A stretch of DNA of 64,000 nt from Luteitalea pratensis (GTDB lineage Bacteria; Acidobacteriota; Vicinamibacteria; Vicinamibacterales; Vicinamibacteraceae), in NCBI RefSeq assembly GCF_001618865.1, contig NZ_CP015136.1, positions 1,957,001 to 2,021,000 on the forward strand, in the 5' to 3' direction. How positions within the stretch are numbered: the stretch's first letter is position 1; each line of letters starts with the position of its first letter. Below, one piece after another: positions 35,401 to 43,695 of the stretch. The notes under the pieces are model-generated. The model did not search any database. It had not been told where the DNA came from and saw only the letters and a list, made by a program, of their open reading frames with translations. A program made the position numbers and the translations under genes.

Positions 35401-36329
35401 TCCAGGTGACGTACCTGCTGCCAACGCCGGCGCAGCCGTTCACGAAGACCTACACGGTGCTGCCGGGCACGCGGCAGAACATCTGGGTGAACGTGGAGGA
35501 CGCGCGGCTCGCGCACGCCGAAGTGTCTGCGGTGTTCGCTTCGTCGCTGCCGGTGATCGTGGAGCGCGCGATGTACCTGGACAGGCCGGGGCAGACGTTC
35601 GCGGCGGGCCACGAGGCCGCCGCCGTGCCCGGACCCGCCACGCAGTGGTTCTTCGCGGAAGGTGCCACGGGGCCGTACTTCGACCTGTTCTACCTGATGG
35701 CAAACCCCGGGACGACGGCCGCCGTGATCGACGGACGTTACCTGCTGCCGGATGGAACGGTGCTGACCAAGCAGTACACGGTCGCTCCACAGAGCCGCTT
35801 CAACGTGTGGGCCGACTACGAGACGTTCCAGGGCCGGCCCGGCCTGCCGCTCGGGAACACGGATGTCTCGGCGACGTTCACGTCAGCCAACGGCGTCGGC
35901 TTCGTCGCGGAGCGCGCGATGTGGTGGCCCGGTGACGGGTCGCAGTGGTTCGAGGGTCACGACTCGGCAGGCGCGCTCCTCTCGGGTACCAAGTGGGGGC
36001 TCGCAGACGGCGACGTGGGCGGGACGCTGGGCACCGAGACCTACATCCTGATTGCGAACACCTCGAACACGGATGGAACGGTGCAGGTGACGATCGTCTA
36101 CGAGGACGGAAGCACCAGCGTGCTGACGCGCCCGATCAAGGCCAACTCCCGGACCAACGTGGCGGTGGGCGTCGACGTGCCGGCCGCGGCGAACCGGAGA
36201 TTCGGCGCCGTGGTCGAGAGCCTCGGTTCCAACCCCGTGCAGATCGTCGTCGAGCGGGCGATGTACAACAACGCGGGCGGCGTCACGTGGGCGGCCGGAT
36301 CGAACAACCTGGGGATACGGCTGCGGTAG
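32493..36329 (+). CDS. Large secreted multidomain protein (propeller, DUF11, CarboxypepD_reg, four C-terminal repeats)
   Basis: 1278 residues from GTG 32493. A signal peptide is followed by a TolB-like beta-propeller (about 35-545; repeated ISSDGRSVAF, SADGRYVAW blocks), a DUF11-type beta-sandwich (about 548-665; DLSVSIADAPDPALVGQ), two carboxypeptidase-regulatory-like domains (about 667 and 751; GTVRDAGGAGLPNVTVTL, GLVRDRLDGALAGVTVML), and four related C-terminal modules beginning near residues 836 (YFAEGATS), 942 (WYLAEGATT), 1051 (WFFAEGATG) and 1167 (WGLADGDVGG). No sortase or PEP-CTERM signal is seen. A surface or secreted scaffold; ligand unknown. Confidence 0.85.
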   Translation: MVFDGHLRKLHGLLVLVTLVSTLSPRAATGQALELVTVEAATPDSVTAERASRVAISSDGRSVAFCSTAIPGDLVPGKVVPAGSTGTSNVYVRDLVTRTTAILTLSATDPSVTGNGTCAPDVQITPDGRFVGFKSTATNLLSSTWTYAAGSASGWVYDRQTGVLALVDVAVQPFYAAGLREMVMSENGRFVAFSSAGSGSLTQLVPNFIDDNGSLLDLYVRDLQSNTTRLVSRQYTDPKRGAPAGVETSTGESPRVFSADGTSLLFAGAFAQLIPNGSTARNLYVYRWSADAIALVSATTGESAILSGATVDVAGNPAAVSFSITADGRFAAFTASTTQGELTGAVTNRRKNVYVRDLRTAVAPTTIVSLTTSGLGGNGDSTTPVISRNGAIVAFESIATDLVDNITDSASLPDIFARPMSGPNRAGPVEWLTRDAVVPAGGNKSAALEDVSADGRYVAWRSAATNYVIVSVVSDLNNADDVFVRDRAAGTVNIKSVVPIAAPATADAASGSATLLSAGQAAFFSDATNLLVTPPTSGTNIFAPVPSFADLSVSIADAPDPALVGQQLIYTFTVANLGPAAATGVALIVPVPDGGTVLSAEGGLTPSGGVVRFTLGTLGVGQTVTRTMSVIYGAARVATVTATVSATQADPVAPNNSAVQTTNIATLSITGTVRDAGGAGLPNVTVTLTGSAFDTTTTAADGSYTLGNLAMGGNFTVTPSATGYAFTPVSTPVANLTTDRSADFTAVCAPAISGLVRDRLDGALAGVTVMLSGSGDATAVTDVNGRYTFNGVSLGQSFTIVPTRPGFTFDVPSVSVTTATCGTTPDTLVATSGVFTRYFAEGATSTFFDTSIALLNASGTPTSVHFTFQTGRADDSDLVHDITLSGFQRATIDPKTIAGLEMAEFSTVVSSDQPVIADRTMHWDASGYGSHAETSIAEPRTSWYLAEGATTGGFQLFYLLQNPNDSAADVQVTYLLPTPAQPFTKTYTVLPGTRQNIWVNVEDARLAHAEVSAVFASSLPVIVERAMYLDRPGQTFAAGHEAAAVPGPATQWFFAEGATGPYFDLFYLMANPGTTAAVIDGRYLLPDGTVLTKQYTVAPQSRFNVWADYETFQGRPGLPLGNTDVSATFTSANGVGFVAERAMWWPGDGSQWFEGHDSAGALLSGTKWGLADGDVGGTLGTETYILIANTSNTDGTVQVTIVYEDGSTSVLTRPIKANSRTNVAVGVDVPAAANRRFGAVVESLGSNPVQIVVERAMYNNAGGVTWAAGSNNLGIRLR

Positions 36330-36398
36330 CGGCCGACCGATTCAGTTCGGGTTCAAGGGGAGTTGGACGAGACCAGAAAGAAGACGGAGGTCGAGCGA

Positions 36399-36809
36399 GT
36401 GTTCAGGCGAATTCGCGGTGTAGCGTTTCTGCTGCTTCTTTCGTCAGCCAGTGCCGTTGCCGCCGATCTCAAGATCAAGGACAGCCGCGGCACCGAAGTA
36501 TTGGTGACCAATGCGAGCATCGACTACAGCAGCTTCATGGCCTCGGACAAGGAAACCCAGGGGATTCGCCTGCTTCAAGGCGATGGCATGGTCACGGTGA
36601 AGTGGGCGGACATCGAGAGTCTCACTTTCGTGCGAACAGATGATTCGGTAAGGCCTCCGCGGATTGAACTCGAGGTCGTCCTGAGAAGCGGCAAGAAGGC
36701 CCCCGCCGCATTGGTCAGGCAAGGGCAAATGAAGCTGCTCGGCAAGACGGATCTGGGAGACTACTCAATCGATCTCCAGAAAGTCCGCACGATCACTCCC
36801 ATTCGATAA
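36399..36809 (+). CDS. Small secreted protein of unknown function
   Basis: 136 residues from GTG 36399, chosen because GGAGG lies 9 bases upstream and because it opens a signal peptide (FRRIRGVAFLLLLSSASAV). The mature part is beta-rich with repeated hydrophobic-charged strands (DLKIKDSRGTEVLV, MVTVKWADIESLTF, GDYSIDLQKVRTITPI). Family not recognised. It follows the large secreted protein on the same strand with a 70-base gap. Confidence 0.6.
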   Translation: MFRRIRGVAFLLLLSSASAVAADLKIKDSRGTEVLVTNASIDYSSFMASDKETQGIRLLQGDGMVTVKWADIESLTFVRTDDSVRPPRIELEVVLRSGKKAPAALVRQGQMKLLGKTDLGDYSIDLQKVRTITPIR

Positions 36810-36917
36810 GACGCGCCCGTCCTGGTCGCCAGATAGTGTGTGCCGCGATCCAACAACTGGGGATGCGGCTGGCGTAGCGGCGCGGAGTCGCGTCGCTGTG
36901 CACGAGGCGCGCCCGAC

Positions 36918-37292
36918 TCAATCCGACGCAGGATCGTCGTCGCCGAGTGCCTCGATGTCGGCGAGATCCTTGAGACGTCCGGACGCGCGCTTGTTCCTGA
37001 TGAACTCTCGTCGGCCGATGAACGGGAGTTCGTGATCACCCCAGGGCCCGACCTTGCGGCCCTCCCACGCTTCATCCCAGGTCACGCCGGAGACACTGCT
37101 GATCACATGAATCTGGACTGGCTCGACGCCCATCTGAAGGATGCGATTCGGGCGAATGAGCACGTCGATATCGCCCGTGAACCGCGGCACGCCATGAAAG
37201 GCCAGCGCGTAGGCACCAACGATTACGAACTCAACGTTGTGCGCGGTCAAGCAGCTGAAGAACTCGTCGAAGTCGCGCGCCAGTTCCACCAT
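36918..37292 (-). CDS. Nucleotidyltransferase-fold protein with internal deletion
   Basis: 124 residues from ATG 37292 (GGAGG 5 bases upstream). VEFVIVGAYALAFHG and FTGDIDVLIRP are the first half of the DNA-polymerase-beta-like nucleotidyltransferase fold, and IHVISSVSGVTWDEA plus NKRASGRLKDLADIEAL are its usual end. Compared with relatives, about 35-40 residues between DIDVLIRP and RILQMGVEP are missing with the frame retained. The Asp pair GDID is kept. It overlaps the small upstream gene by 62 bases, a toxin-antitoxin-like layout. Confidence 0.7.
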   Translation of the reverse strand: MVELARDFDEFFSCLTAHNVEFVIVGAYALAFHGVPRFTGDIDVLIRPNRILQMGVEPVQIHVISSVSGVTWDEAWEGRKVGPWGDHELPFIGRREFIRNKRASGRLKDLADIEALGDDDPASD

Positions 37293-37428
37293 GCTGCCTC
37301 CGCAGGAACTCGAGGGCCGCGAGCCGCTCTTGCGGGCTGCGCGTCCTCCAATAGCGCCGCGATTCTTCGCCAGCCGCATGCTCGCTTGACGTTCGAACCG
37401 TCAGGATGCGCTGGAGCGTGAAGTCCAT
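37231..37428 (-). CDS. Small partner protein of the nucleotidyltransferase
   Basis: 65 residues from ATG 37428. RRYWRTRSPQERLAALEFLRR is the conserved core of small proteins that precede minimal nucleotidyltransferases (YWxxxSPxERLxALExLRR). Such pairs behave as toxin-antitoxin-like or nucleotide-transfer modules; here it overlaps the nucleotidyltransferase gene and would be translated just before it. Confidence 0.65.
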   Translation of the reverse strand: MDFTLQRILTVRTSSEHAAGEESRRYWRTRSPQERLAALEFLRRQHGGTGARLRRVLQLLDRAQR

Positions 37429-37593
37429 TACGGGCCAAGTATACCGGGAGGCAGGATGGGCAAGAATTTGGATGACGGGCCAACTGCTGCGAACGCCCTG
37501 GGCACGTTGGAATTGATGAGATAATCGCTCGCTCCCACGGCAGCATTGGCGATCCTGCTCCGCTCAGCATCGGCGGGATCAACGAGGTGAAGG

Positions 37594-40506
37594 GTGGCGA
37601 ATCACGTCGACTGGGAACGAGCGAAGCTGGTGTTCCAGGCGGCGCTGGAGTGTGAGGCCTCGGAACGCCCGGGGCTCGTTGCCGAGGAGTGCCGCGGCGA
37701 CGCCGCGCTTCACGCCGAAGTCCTGTCGTTGCTGGACGCACATGCGCGGGCGGGCAGTTTCGCCGAACGTCACGCGGTCCCCGATGTTCCGGAATGGCTG
37801 GCCACGCCGTCCACCGCGGCGACGCTGCACTCCGGCGCACGCCTGGGACCGTACGAGATCGTCGGGTGGCTCGGCGCCGGCGGCATGGGCGCCGTCTACA
37901 GCGCCCGCGACCCGCGCCTCGGACGCACGGTCGCCATCAAGGTGCTGCATCGTGAGCTCCGGGATGACCCCGCCATCGCGCTCAGGTTCGAGCACGAAGC
38001 ACGCACCCTGGCGACGCTGAATCATCCCAACATCGCCTCCATCTACGGCGTCGAGGATGTCGGCGACACCCGTGCCCTCGTCCTCGAATACGTCGATGGC
38101 GACACACTCGCGCAACGCGTCGCACGCGGGCCGATCGCCGTCGGCGATGCGCTACAGATTGCCCGCCAGATCGCCGAGGCCCTCGACTCCGCTCACCAGC
38201 ATGGCTTCATCCATCGCGATCTCAAGCCCGCCAACGTGAAGCTGCGTCCGGACGGCACCGCGAAGCTGCTGGACTTCGGGCTGGCGAGAATGCTCGAGGG
38301 GTATGCGCCCGGCCCACTCGACTCGCCGCCGCGCGCGACGGCCGGCGGCCAGCTCGTTGGAACTCCGGCCTACATGTCGCCCGAGCAGGTGAAGGGCCTG
38401 GCGGGCGACCGACGCTCGGACGTCTGGGCGTTCGGATGCGTCCTGTTCGAGATGCTGTCGGGCCGGCCTGTCTTCGGCGCCGCGACGGCCGGCGAAACCT
38501 TCGTCGAGATCCTGGGCCGCGAACCGGACTGGCAGCGGCTGCCCGGTGCCACGCCTCCGGCGATTCGGCGACTGCTCGGTCGATGCCTGAACAAGGACGA
38601 TTCACGCCGGGTGCGTGACTTCGGTGACATCCGCCTCGACGTCGACGATGGCCAGCGCGAATGGCAGTCGAAGGAGACATCTGCCTCGCGCGCGAGCGAC
38701 ATGCGAGGGCGGCGCACATGGCTAGGCGTGGCCGCCGTCGTCGCTCTCGCCGGCGTGGCGGTATGGATGCGGCCCGCGCCATCGGAACCGGTTCGGCCGC
38801 AACAACAGTTCGACGTCGCGACGCCGGCGATCCTCGGGCCGGCAGACCTGGAATCGTTCGCGTTGTCGCCAGACGGCCAATCTCTGGCCTTCGTCGGTGC
38901 CTGGCAAGGGGCCCCACACCTGTGGGTGCGTCCATTGCCGACGGTCGTAGCCCACCCGCTCGATGGCACGCGTGGTGCGTCGGCGCCGTTCTGGTCACCC
39001 GACCACCGCTCGATCGCGTACTACGCGGAAGGCCAGCTGAAGCGCATCGACGTCGATGGCGCACTCGTTCGTTCGCTGACAGCCGCGACGTGGGGCGGCG
39101 GCGGGTCCTGGAACGTGGACGACACACTGCTGTTCGTCCGTACTCCCGCGGGACCGATCCTGCGGATATCCGCGACGGGCGGCGAGCCACACGCGGTGAC
39201 GCGCCTGGAAAAGGATCAGGCTGGCCACGTGGGTCCGCAGTGGCTCCCGGACGGTCGTCACTTCCTCTACTACGTGCTCGGCACCCCCGAGGCACGCGGG
39301 GTGCACGTGGGCAACGTGGACGGGACCGCCGGGCGCAAGCTGGTCGACGCCGATTCGTCGGCGGTGTACACGCAGGGGCACCTGCTGTTCGTCCGGCAGC
39401 AGACGCTTTTCGCCTGTGCGTTCGATGCCGGACGCATGGCCCTCACCGGTACGCCTTTCGAGATCGCCGACGGCGTAATCCAGCGGACCGAAGGCCTGGG
39501 TGGACCGACCGCGGTCGCGGCCGCGGCCAACGGGACGATTGCCTTCCGCGCGGGCAACTCCAGGCCGCAAACGCAGTTCACGTGGATCGATCGGACGGGC
39601 CGAAACGTGCTGCCGGTGGGCGCGGTCGATGGCATGGCGCCGACGGCGTCGCCAGGTCTCGAGCACATCGCCATGATGCGACGGGTCGGTGGCAATGCCG
39701 ACGTGTGGCTGATGGAGACCGCGCGCGGGCTGTTGACGAAGTTCACGACACACCCGGCCGAGGACGTCTTCCCCTACTGGTCACGCGACGGGCAGGACAT
39801 CGTCTTCTCGTCCAATCGCGACGGGCGATGGGCCCTGTACCGGAAGCGCGTGACCGGCGGCAGGGAGGAACCCCTGCTCCAGACCGGACAGGAAGCGTCG
39901 CTCGCCACGGACTCATCGCCCGATGGGCGCTTGCTGCTGTATCACGGGCGCCACCCCATGACCGGCTGGGACATCGGCACCCTCTCGGTGCAGGATGGTG
40001 TCACCACAGCGGTGGTCCAGACCGAGGCCGACGAACGCAATGGGCAGTTCTCACCCGACGGCGCCTGGCTCGCGTACGAGTCGAACGACTCCGGGCCGTA
40101 CGAGGTGTTCCTGCGGCGCTTTCCGGAGGGTGGGCCACGCGTGCAGGTGTCCACGCGCGGCGGCTCCCAGGCGCGATGGCGCGGCGACGGGCACGAGCTG
40201 TTCTATGTCGGCAACGACGGCATGCTGATGGCGGTCACGGTACATGCGGCCCGCGGGGATGGTTCGGTGAAGGTGGGTAGCCCCGTCCCGCTGTTTCCTT
40301 CGCGAATCGGCGCCGGCACGAACTCCGTGCCCGGAGCACAGTACGTCGTGACGGCAGATGGACAGCGCTTTCTCGTCGATGCCTTCGAGCACGACGTAAG
40401 CCTCACGCCTATCCGCCTGATCCTGAACTGGTCCCCATTGGCGCCTCAGCGCCCGGATCGCCCTGCAGAAGCCGCAGGATCCGTCCCGGACGTCAACCGG
40501 CGGTAG
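37594..40506 (+). CDS. Membrane Ser/Thr protein kinase with C-terminal TolB-like propeller
   Basis: 970 residues from GTG 37594. Residues about 85-355 are a Hanks-type kinase: LGAGGMGAVY (from 94), Lys116 (AIKVL), HRDLKPAN with Asp209 and DFG with Asp227. One membrane helix lies near 376-393 (LGVAAVVALAGVAVWM), followed by an outer TolB/WD40-like beta-propeller (SPDGQSLAF, SRDGQDIVF, SPDGAWLAY blocks) as sensor or scaffold. This architecture is common in Acidobacteriota. Its 3' end overlaps the convergent ECF sigma gene by 61 bases. Confidence 0.94.
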   Translation: MANHVDWERAKLVFQAALECEASERPGLVAEECRGDAALHAEVLSLLDAHARAGSFAERHAVPDVPEWLATPSTAATLHSGARLGPYEIVGWLGAGGMGAVYSARDPRLGRTVAIKVLHRELRDDPAIALRFEHEARTLATLNHPNIASIYGVEDVGDTRALVLEYVDGDTLAQRVARGPIAVGDALQIARQIAEALDSAHQHGFIHRDLKPANVKLRPDGTAKLLDFGLARMLEGYAPGPLDSPPRATAGGQLVGTPAYMSPEQVKGLAGDRRSDVWAFGCVLFEMLSGRPVFGAATAGETFVEILGREPDWQRLPGATPPAIRRLLGRCLNKDDSRRVRDFGDIRLDVDDGQREWQSKETSASRASDMRGRRTWLGVAAVVALAGVAVWMRPAPSEPVRPQQQFDVATPAILGPADLESFALSPDGQSLAFVGAWQGAPHLWVRPLPTVVAHPLDGTRGASAPFWSPDHRSIAYYAEGQLKRIDVDGALVRSLTAATWGGGGSWNVDDTLLFVRTPAGPILRISATGGEPHAVTRLEKDQAGHVGPQWLPDGRHFLYYVLGTPEARGVHVGNVDGTAGRKLVDADSSAVYTQGHLLFVRQQTLFACAFDAGRMALTGTPFEIADGVIQRTEGLGGPTAVAAAANGTIAFRAGNSRPQTQFTWIDRTGRNVLPVGAVDGMAPTASPGLEHIAMMRRVGGNADVWLMETARGLLTKFTTHPAEDVFPYWSRDGQDIVFSSNRDGRWALYRKRVTGGREEPLLQTGQEASLATDSSPDGRLLLYHGRHPMTGWDIGTLSVQDGVTTAVVQTEADERNGQFSPDGAWLAYESNDSGPYEVFLRRFPEGGPRVQVSTRGGSQARWRGDGHELFYVGNDGMLMAVTVHAARGDGSVKVGSPVPLFPSRIGAGTNSVPGAQYVVTADGQRFLVDAFEHDVSLTPIRLILNWSPLAPQRPDRPAEAAGSVPDVNRR

Positions 40507-41045
40507 AGCCACGCCCGCGCGGACTGCCACTCTCGCGTGACCGTGGCACGCGAGAGCGACAGCACGGCGCCAACCTCCTGCTCGGACAACCCGCCGAAGT
40601 AGCGCAGTTCAACGATGTGCGCCTGGCGCGGATCGAGGGCCGCCAGATCGTCCAGGGCGCGATCCAGCGACAGCACCTCGACGTCGGGTGCGGCAACCGC
40701 TCCGACCTGGTCGTCGAGTTCGACGCGCACGGCGCCGCCGTGGCGCTTGGCGGCCTGGCGCTCGCGCGCGTGATCGACAAGGATGCGGCGCATCATCTGC
40801 GCGGCGATGCCGAAGAAGTGCGCGCGTCCCTGCCATTCGACCCGATCCTGGTCGACCAGCCGGATGAACACCTCGTGCACCAGTGCCGTCGCCTGCAAGG
40901 TATGGTCGGCGCGCTCCCGGCGGAGGTACGCGCCCGCGCGCCGCCGCAGTTCGCGGTAGACGATCGGCACGAGCGCGTCACGAGCGTGCTCGTCGCCGTG
41001 TCCCCACGCCTGCAGCAGGCCGGTCACCGGTCCGGGATCATTCAT
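40446..41045 (-). CDS. ECF-type sigma factor, TIGR02999-like
   Basis: 199 residues from ATG 41045. ALVPIVYRELRRRAGAYLRR, HTLQATALVHEVFIRLVDQ and AHFFGIAAQMMRRILVDHAR are signature blocks of the TIGR02999 sigma family abundant in Acidobacteriota, and VGAVLSLSRATVTREWQSAR is region 4. These sigma factors often sit beside Ser/Thr kinases and may be controlled by phosphorylation instead of an anti-sigma. Here the kinase gene is convergent and overlapping at the 3' end. Confidence 0.93.
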   Translation of the reverse strand: MNDPGPVTGLLQAWGHGDEHARDALVPIVYRELRRRAGAYLRRERADHTLQATALVHEVFIRLVDQDRVEWQGRAHFFGIAAQMMRRILVDHARERQAAKRHGGAVRVELDDQVGAVAAPDVEVLSLDRALDDLAALDPRQAHIVELRYFGGLSEQEVGAVLSLSRATVTREWQSARAWLYRRLTSGTDPAASAGRSGR

Positions 41046-41164
41046 GTCGAGGTGTGAGGCAGTGTACGCCCCGATTCCGCGTTACGTGATACGCGAACCC
41101 CTGTCGGGGCCTGGCACGCGGCCGATCGTCGGCACGCGCGCCCGCGGAGCAGTCAGGAGGCGAC

Positions 41165-41620
41165 ATGAAGATCATGATCATGGCGATGTTGACGATTGCG
41201 GCACTCGCCACCCCCGCGATGGCACAGAACCCCGTCCCATTCCACGGCACCATGGTGACGTCGGAAGTCGATACCAGCTTCGAGTTCCCGCTTGCCGGAA
41301 AAGCGCTCGAGGGCACGGGACAGGCGACGTATCTCGGCAGGTTCACGCTCGGCGCCGACTTCGCCGTCAACGTGACCAACGGCACCGCTTCTGGGACATT
41401 CACGATGACCGCTGCCAATGGCGACAGCATCGTCGGCACCAGCCTTGGTGTGGGAACGATAGAGGGAGGCATCGCCAATATCACCGAGACCTGGACCATC
41501 ACGGGCGGATCCGGACGCTTCGTCGGCGCCAGCGGCACCATCGTCATCTCGCGCGTGCTGGACTTGGCCACCAATCTCTCGGCAGCGGTGATGAGCGGTG
41601 TGATCGACTTCGGGCAGTGA
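41165..41620 (+). CDS. Small secreted beta-rich protein
   Basis: 151 residues from ATG 41165 with CAGGAGGCGAC upstream. A signal peptide ends at TPAMAQ. The mature part is rich in Gly/Thr and beta strands (GTGQATYLGRFTLGADFAV, TWTITGGSGRFVGASGT), resembling secreted allene-oxide-cyclase-like or lipocalin-like barrels; function unknown. Base use is like its neighbours. Confidence 0.65.
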   Translation: MKIMIMAMLTIAALATPAMAQNPVPFHGTMVTSEVDTSFEFPLAGKALEGTGQATYLGRFTLGADFAVNVTNGTASGTFTMTAANGDSIVGTSLGVGTIEGGIANITETWTITGGSGRFVGASGTIVISRVLDLATNLSAAVMSGVIDFGQ

Positions 41621-41635
41621 GTTCGCCTGGTAAAG

Positions 41636-41800
41636 GCCGGCTTGCCGAGCCTGCCGCTCATGGGCCGCGTTCGGAGAACCCGCCGCGCGCCGCAGGCGCA
41701 CATCGGCGGGTCTGTAACGGGCCCACCTGCGGGCCGCAGTTGGTAGGGCCGGCTCTCCGACTTGTCCACCGTAGCCTTGGCCGAGGTGGAGCCCGGCCCT
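41636..41800. repeat. REP-like element cluster with nested inverted repeats
   Basis: A degenerate copy of GGCCGGCTC-hairpin sequence begins at 41636. The 19 bases at 41742-41760 are identical to 3031-3049. From 41746 the element AGGGCCGG is mirrored by CCCGGCCCT ending at 41800, and inside it TCCACC (41765) pairs with GGTGGA (to 41790). The composite folds into a long nested hairpin between convergent genes. Confidence 0.65.
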
Positions 41801-41832
41801 CTCATCGGCCCGCGTATCGCAGAACGGCCGGA

Positions 41833-43584
41833 TCAGCGTTCCCCGCGGTATCCGGGACCACGCAGCGTACGGCCGGGACGTTCCTTCGTGACCGTTCCGT
41901 TGGCCACGACGGCCTTGCCGTTCACGAACACGTGCCTGACACCGGTCGAGTAGCGGTTCGGTTGCTCGAACGTGGCCACGTCGGCCACCGTGGCCGGGTC
42001 GAAGACGACCAGGTCGGCCATCATGCCCGGACGCACCAGGCCCCGATCCGTGATGCCGACACGAATCGCCGCCTGTGACGTCATCTTGCGCACGGCTTCT
42101 TCGAGCGTCAGCACGCCGTCCTGCCGCACGTACTTGCCCAACACGCGCGTGAAGGTACCCCAGGCTCGCGGATGGGACTTGGATACCGACAACGGTCCGT
42201 CTTCGGCGCGCGCGCCCGAGTCGGTGTCGAACGACACCCACGGCGTGCGCATCGCCTCGATCACGTCGCTCTCGCGCATGATCGAGATGATGACCGACGA
42301 CTCCGCCTTGTCGGCGATGACCAGGTCGATGGCGGCATCACGCGGGTCCTTGCCCATCGCCTTGCCGATCGCGTCGAAGGACATCCCTTCGTACTTGCGC
42401 AACGCCGGATCCAGCACCGAGCTGAGCATGACGCCGGCCGGCCCGCCCGATCCGAACCACTGGTTCTCGAACGGCGCGTTCGGGTCGTCCATGTCCCGCT
42501 TGACCCGCGCGCGGGTGTCAGGCTCCTGCAGGCGCTTCAGCATGGCGTCGGTGCCACCCTCACGCACCCAGACGGGCAGGCAGGCATCGAGGCCGTTGGA
42601 CGCGCGGTCGTAGGGGTAGATGTTGGCCGACACACGCAGGCCCCTGGCACGCGCCGCGTCGATGCGGCGCAGGACCTCGGTCATCTTTCCCCAGTTGGCC
42701 TTGTACGCGGTCTTCAGGTGCCAGATCTCGGCCGGGATATCCGCGCGCTCGGCGATCGCCAGGACCTCGTCGACCGACTCGAATACCTTGTTGGCCTCCG
42801 AGCGCTGGTGCGTGATGTAGATGCCGCCGTGCTCGGCCGCCACCTTCGCCAGTTCCACGAGTTCGTCGGTGGTGGAGAACCGGTTGGGGATGTACTGCAG
42901 CGAGGAACTCAGTCCCAGTGCCCCCTGCGCCATGGCCTCGCTCACGAGCGTCTTCATCCGTGCCAGTTCGTCGGCGGTGGCGACGCGGTCCTCCTTGCCC
43001 ACCACGTAGTCGCGCAGCCCGCCCGAGCCCACGAACGTCCCCACGTTGATCGCCGTCGTCGACCTGGTCAACCGGGCGAAGTACTCGTCGAGGGTGCGCC
43101 AGTCCTGGGCGATCTTGAAGAAGTCGTAGCTGGCCTTGCGGTCGGCCTTCATCGCGTCGTTCACCGGTGCGATCGAGACGCCTTCGCCCGTGATCTCGGT
43201 GGTGACGCCTTGCGTGACCTTGCTGGCGGCGCGCGAGTCCACGAGCACGTTGAACTCGGATTGACCGAGCAGGTCGATGAAACCTGGTGCCACCACCTGC
43301 CCCGCGGCGTCGATGCGCGTGCCCGCCCGAGCCGACGACAGGTTGCCGACGGCGGTGATGCGGTCGCCGCTGATGCCGATGTCGGCCCGGAACCATGGCG
43401 CGCCGGTGCCGTCCACGACGCGGCCGTTCGCGATCACCACGTCGAAGGCGCGAGCTTGCGCGGCAGGTGCGGCGGCCGCCGGCGCAGGCGCGTGCGTGGT
43501 GTTGCCACACGCGCTACACAGGGCCAATGCGGCAAGGACCGCAGGGAACGGGCGAGGGATGGAGGTAACCCGGATCGCGCTCAT
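41833..43584 (-). CDS. D-aminoacylase-like amidohydrolase lipoprotein
   Basis: 583 residues from ATG 43584. A signal peptide ends in a lipobox-like ALCSACG, so the protein is probably an exported lipoprotein. It shows the amidohydrolase plan of N-acyl-D-amino-acid deacylases: VDGTGAPWFRADIGI, APGFIDLLGQSEFN, QGVTTEITGEG, QYIPNRFSTTDEL, EIWHLKTAYKANWG and a C-terminal beta-sandwich GMMADLVVFDP. The HTHxD metal motif after PGFID is LLGQSE here, as in an acidobacterial-type subgroup, so metal binding and substrate may differ from true D-aminoacylase. Confidence 0.85.
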   Translation of the reverse strand: MSAIRVTSIPRPFPAVLAALALCSACGNTTHAPAPAAAAPAAQARAFDVVIANGRVVDGTGAPWFRADIGISGDRITAVGNLSSARAGTRIDAAGQVVAPGFIDLLGQSEFNVLVDSRAASKVTQGVTTEITGEGVSIAPVNDAMKADRKASYDFFKIAQDWRTLDEYFARLTRSTTAINVGTFVGSGGLRDYVVGKEDRVATADELARMKTLVSEAMAQGALGLSSSLQYIPNRFSTTDELVELAKVAAEHGGIYITHQRSEANKVFESVDEVLAIAERADIPAEIWHLKTAYKANWGKMTEVLRRIDAARARGLRVSANIYPYDRASNGLDACLPVWVREGGTDAMLKRLQEPDTRARVKRDMDDPNAPFENQWFGSGGPAGVMLSSVLDPALRKYEGMSFDAIGKAMGKDPRDAAIDLVIADKAESSVIISIMRESDVIEAMRTPWVSFDTDSGARAEDGPLSVSKSHPRAWGTFTRVLGKYVRQDGVLTLEEAVRKMTSQAAIRVGITDRGLVRPGMMADLVVFDPATVADVATFEQPNRYSTGVRHVFVNGKAVVANGTVTKERPGRTLRGPGYRGER

Positions 43585-43695
43585 GTGCGCGTAGTCTAAC
43601 CGCCCGGCGCGTCGCGGGTCCCACCGCTGCCTCAGCGGCTCAACGCGGAAGGCGGTGGCAGCGTGTCCGGAGGCGTCATTCGACGTTTGGACGAA

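Noticed and set aside
42172-43599. 475-codon plus-strand frame inside the amidohydrolase gene
   Set aside because: Shadow of a well-supported gene; no start context or family features.
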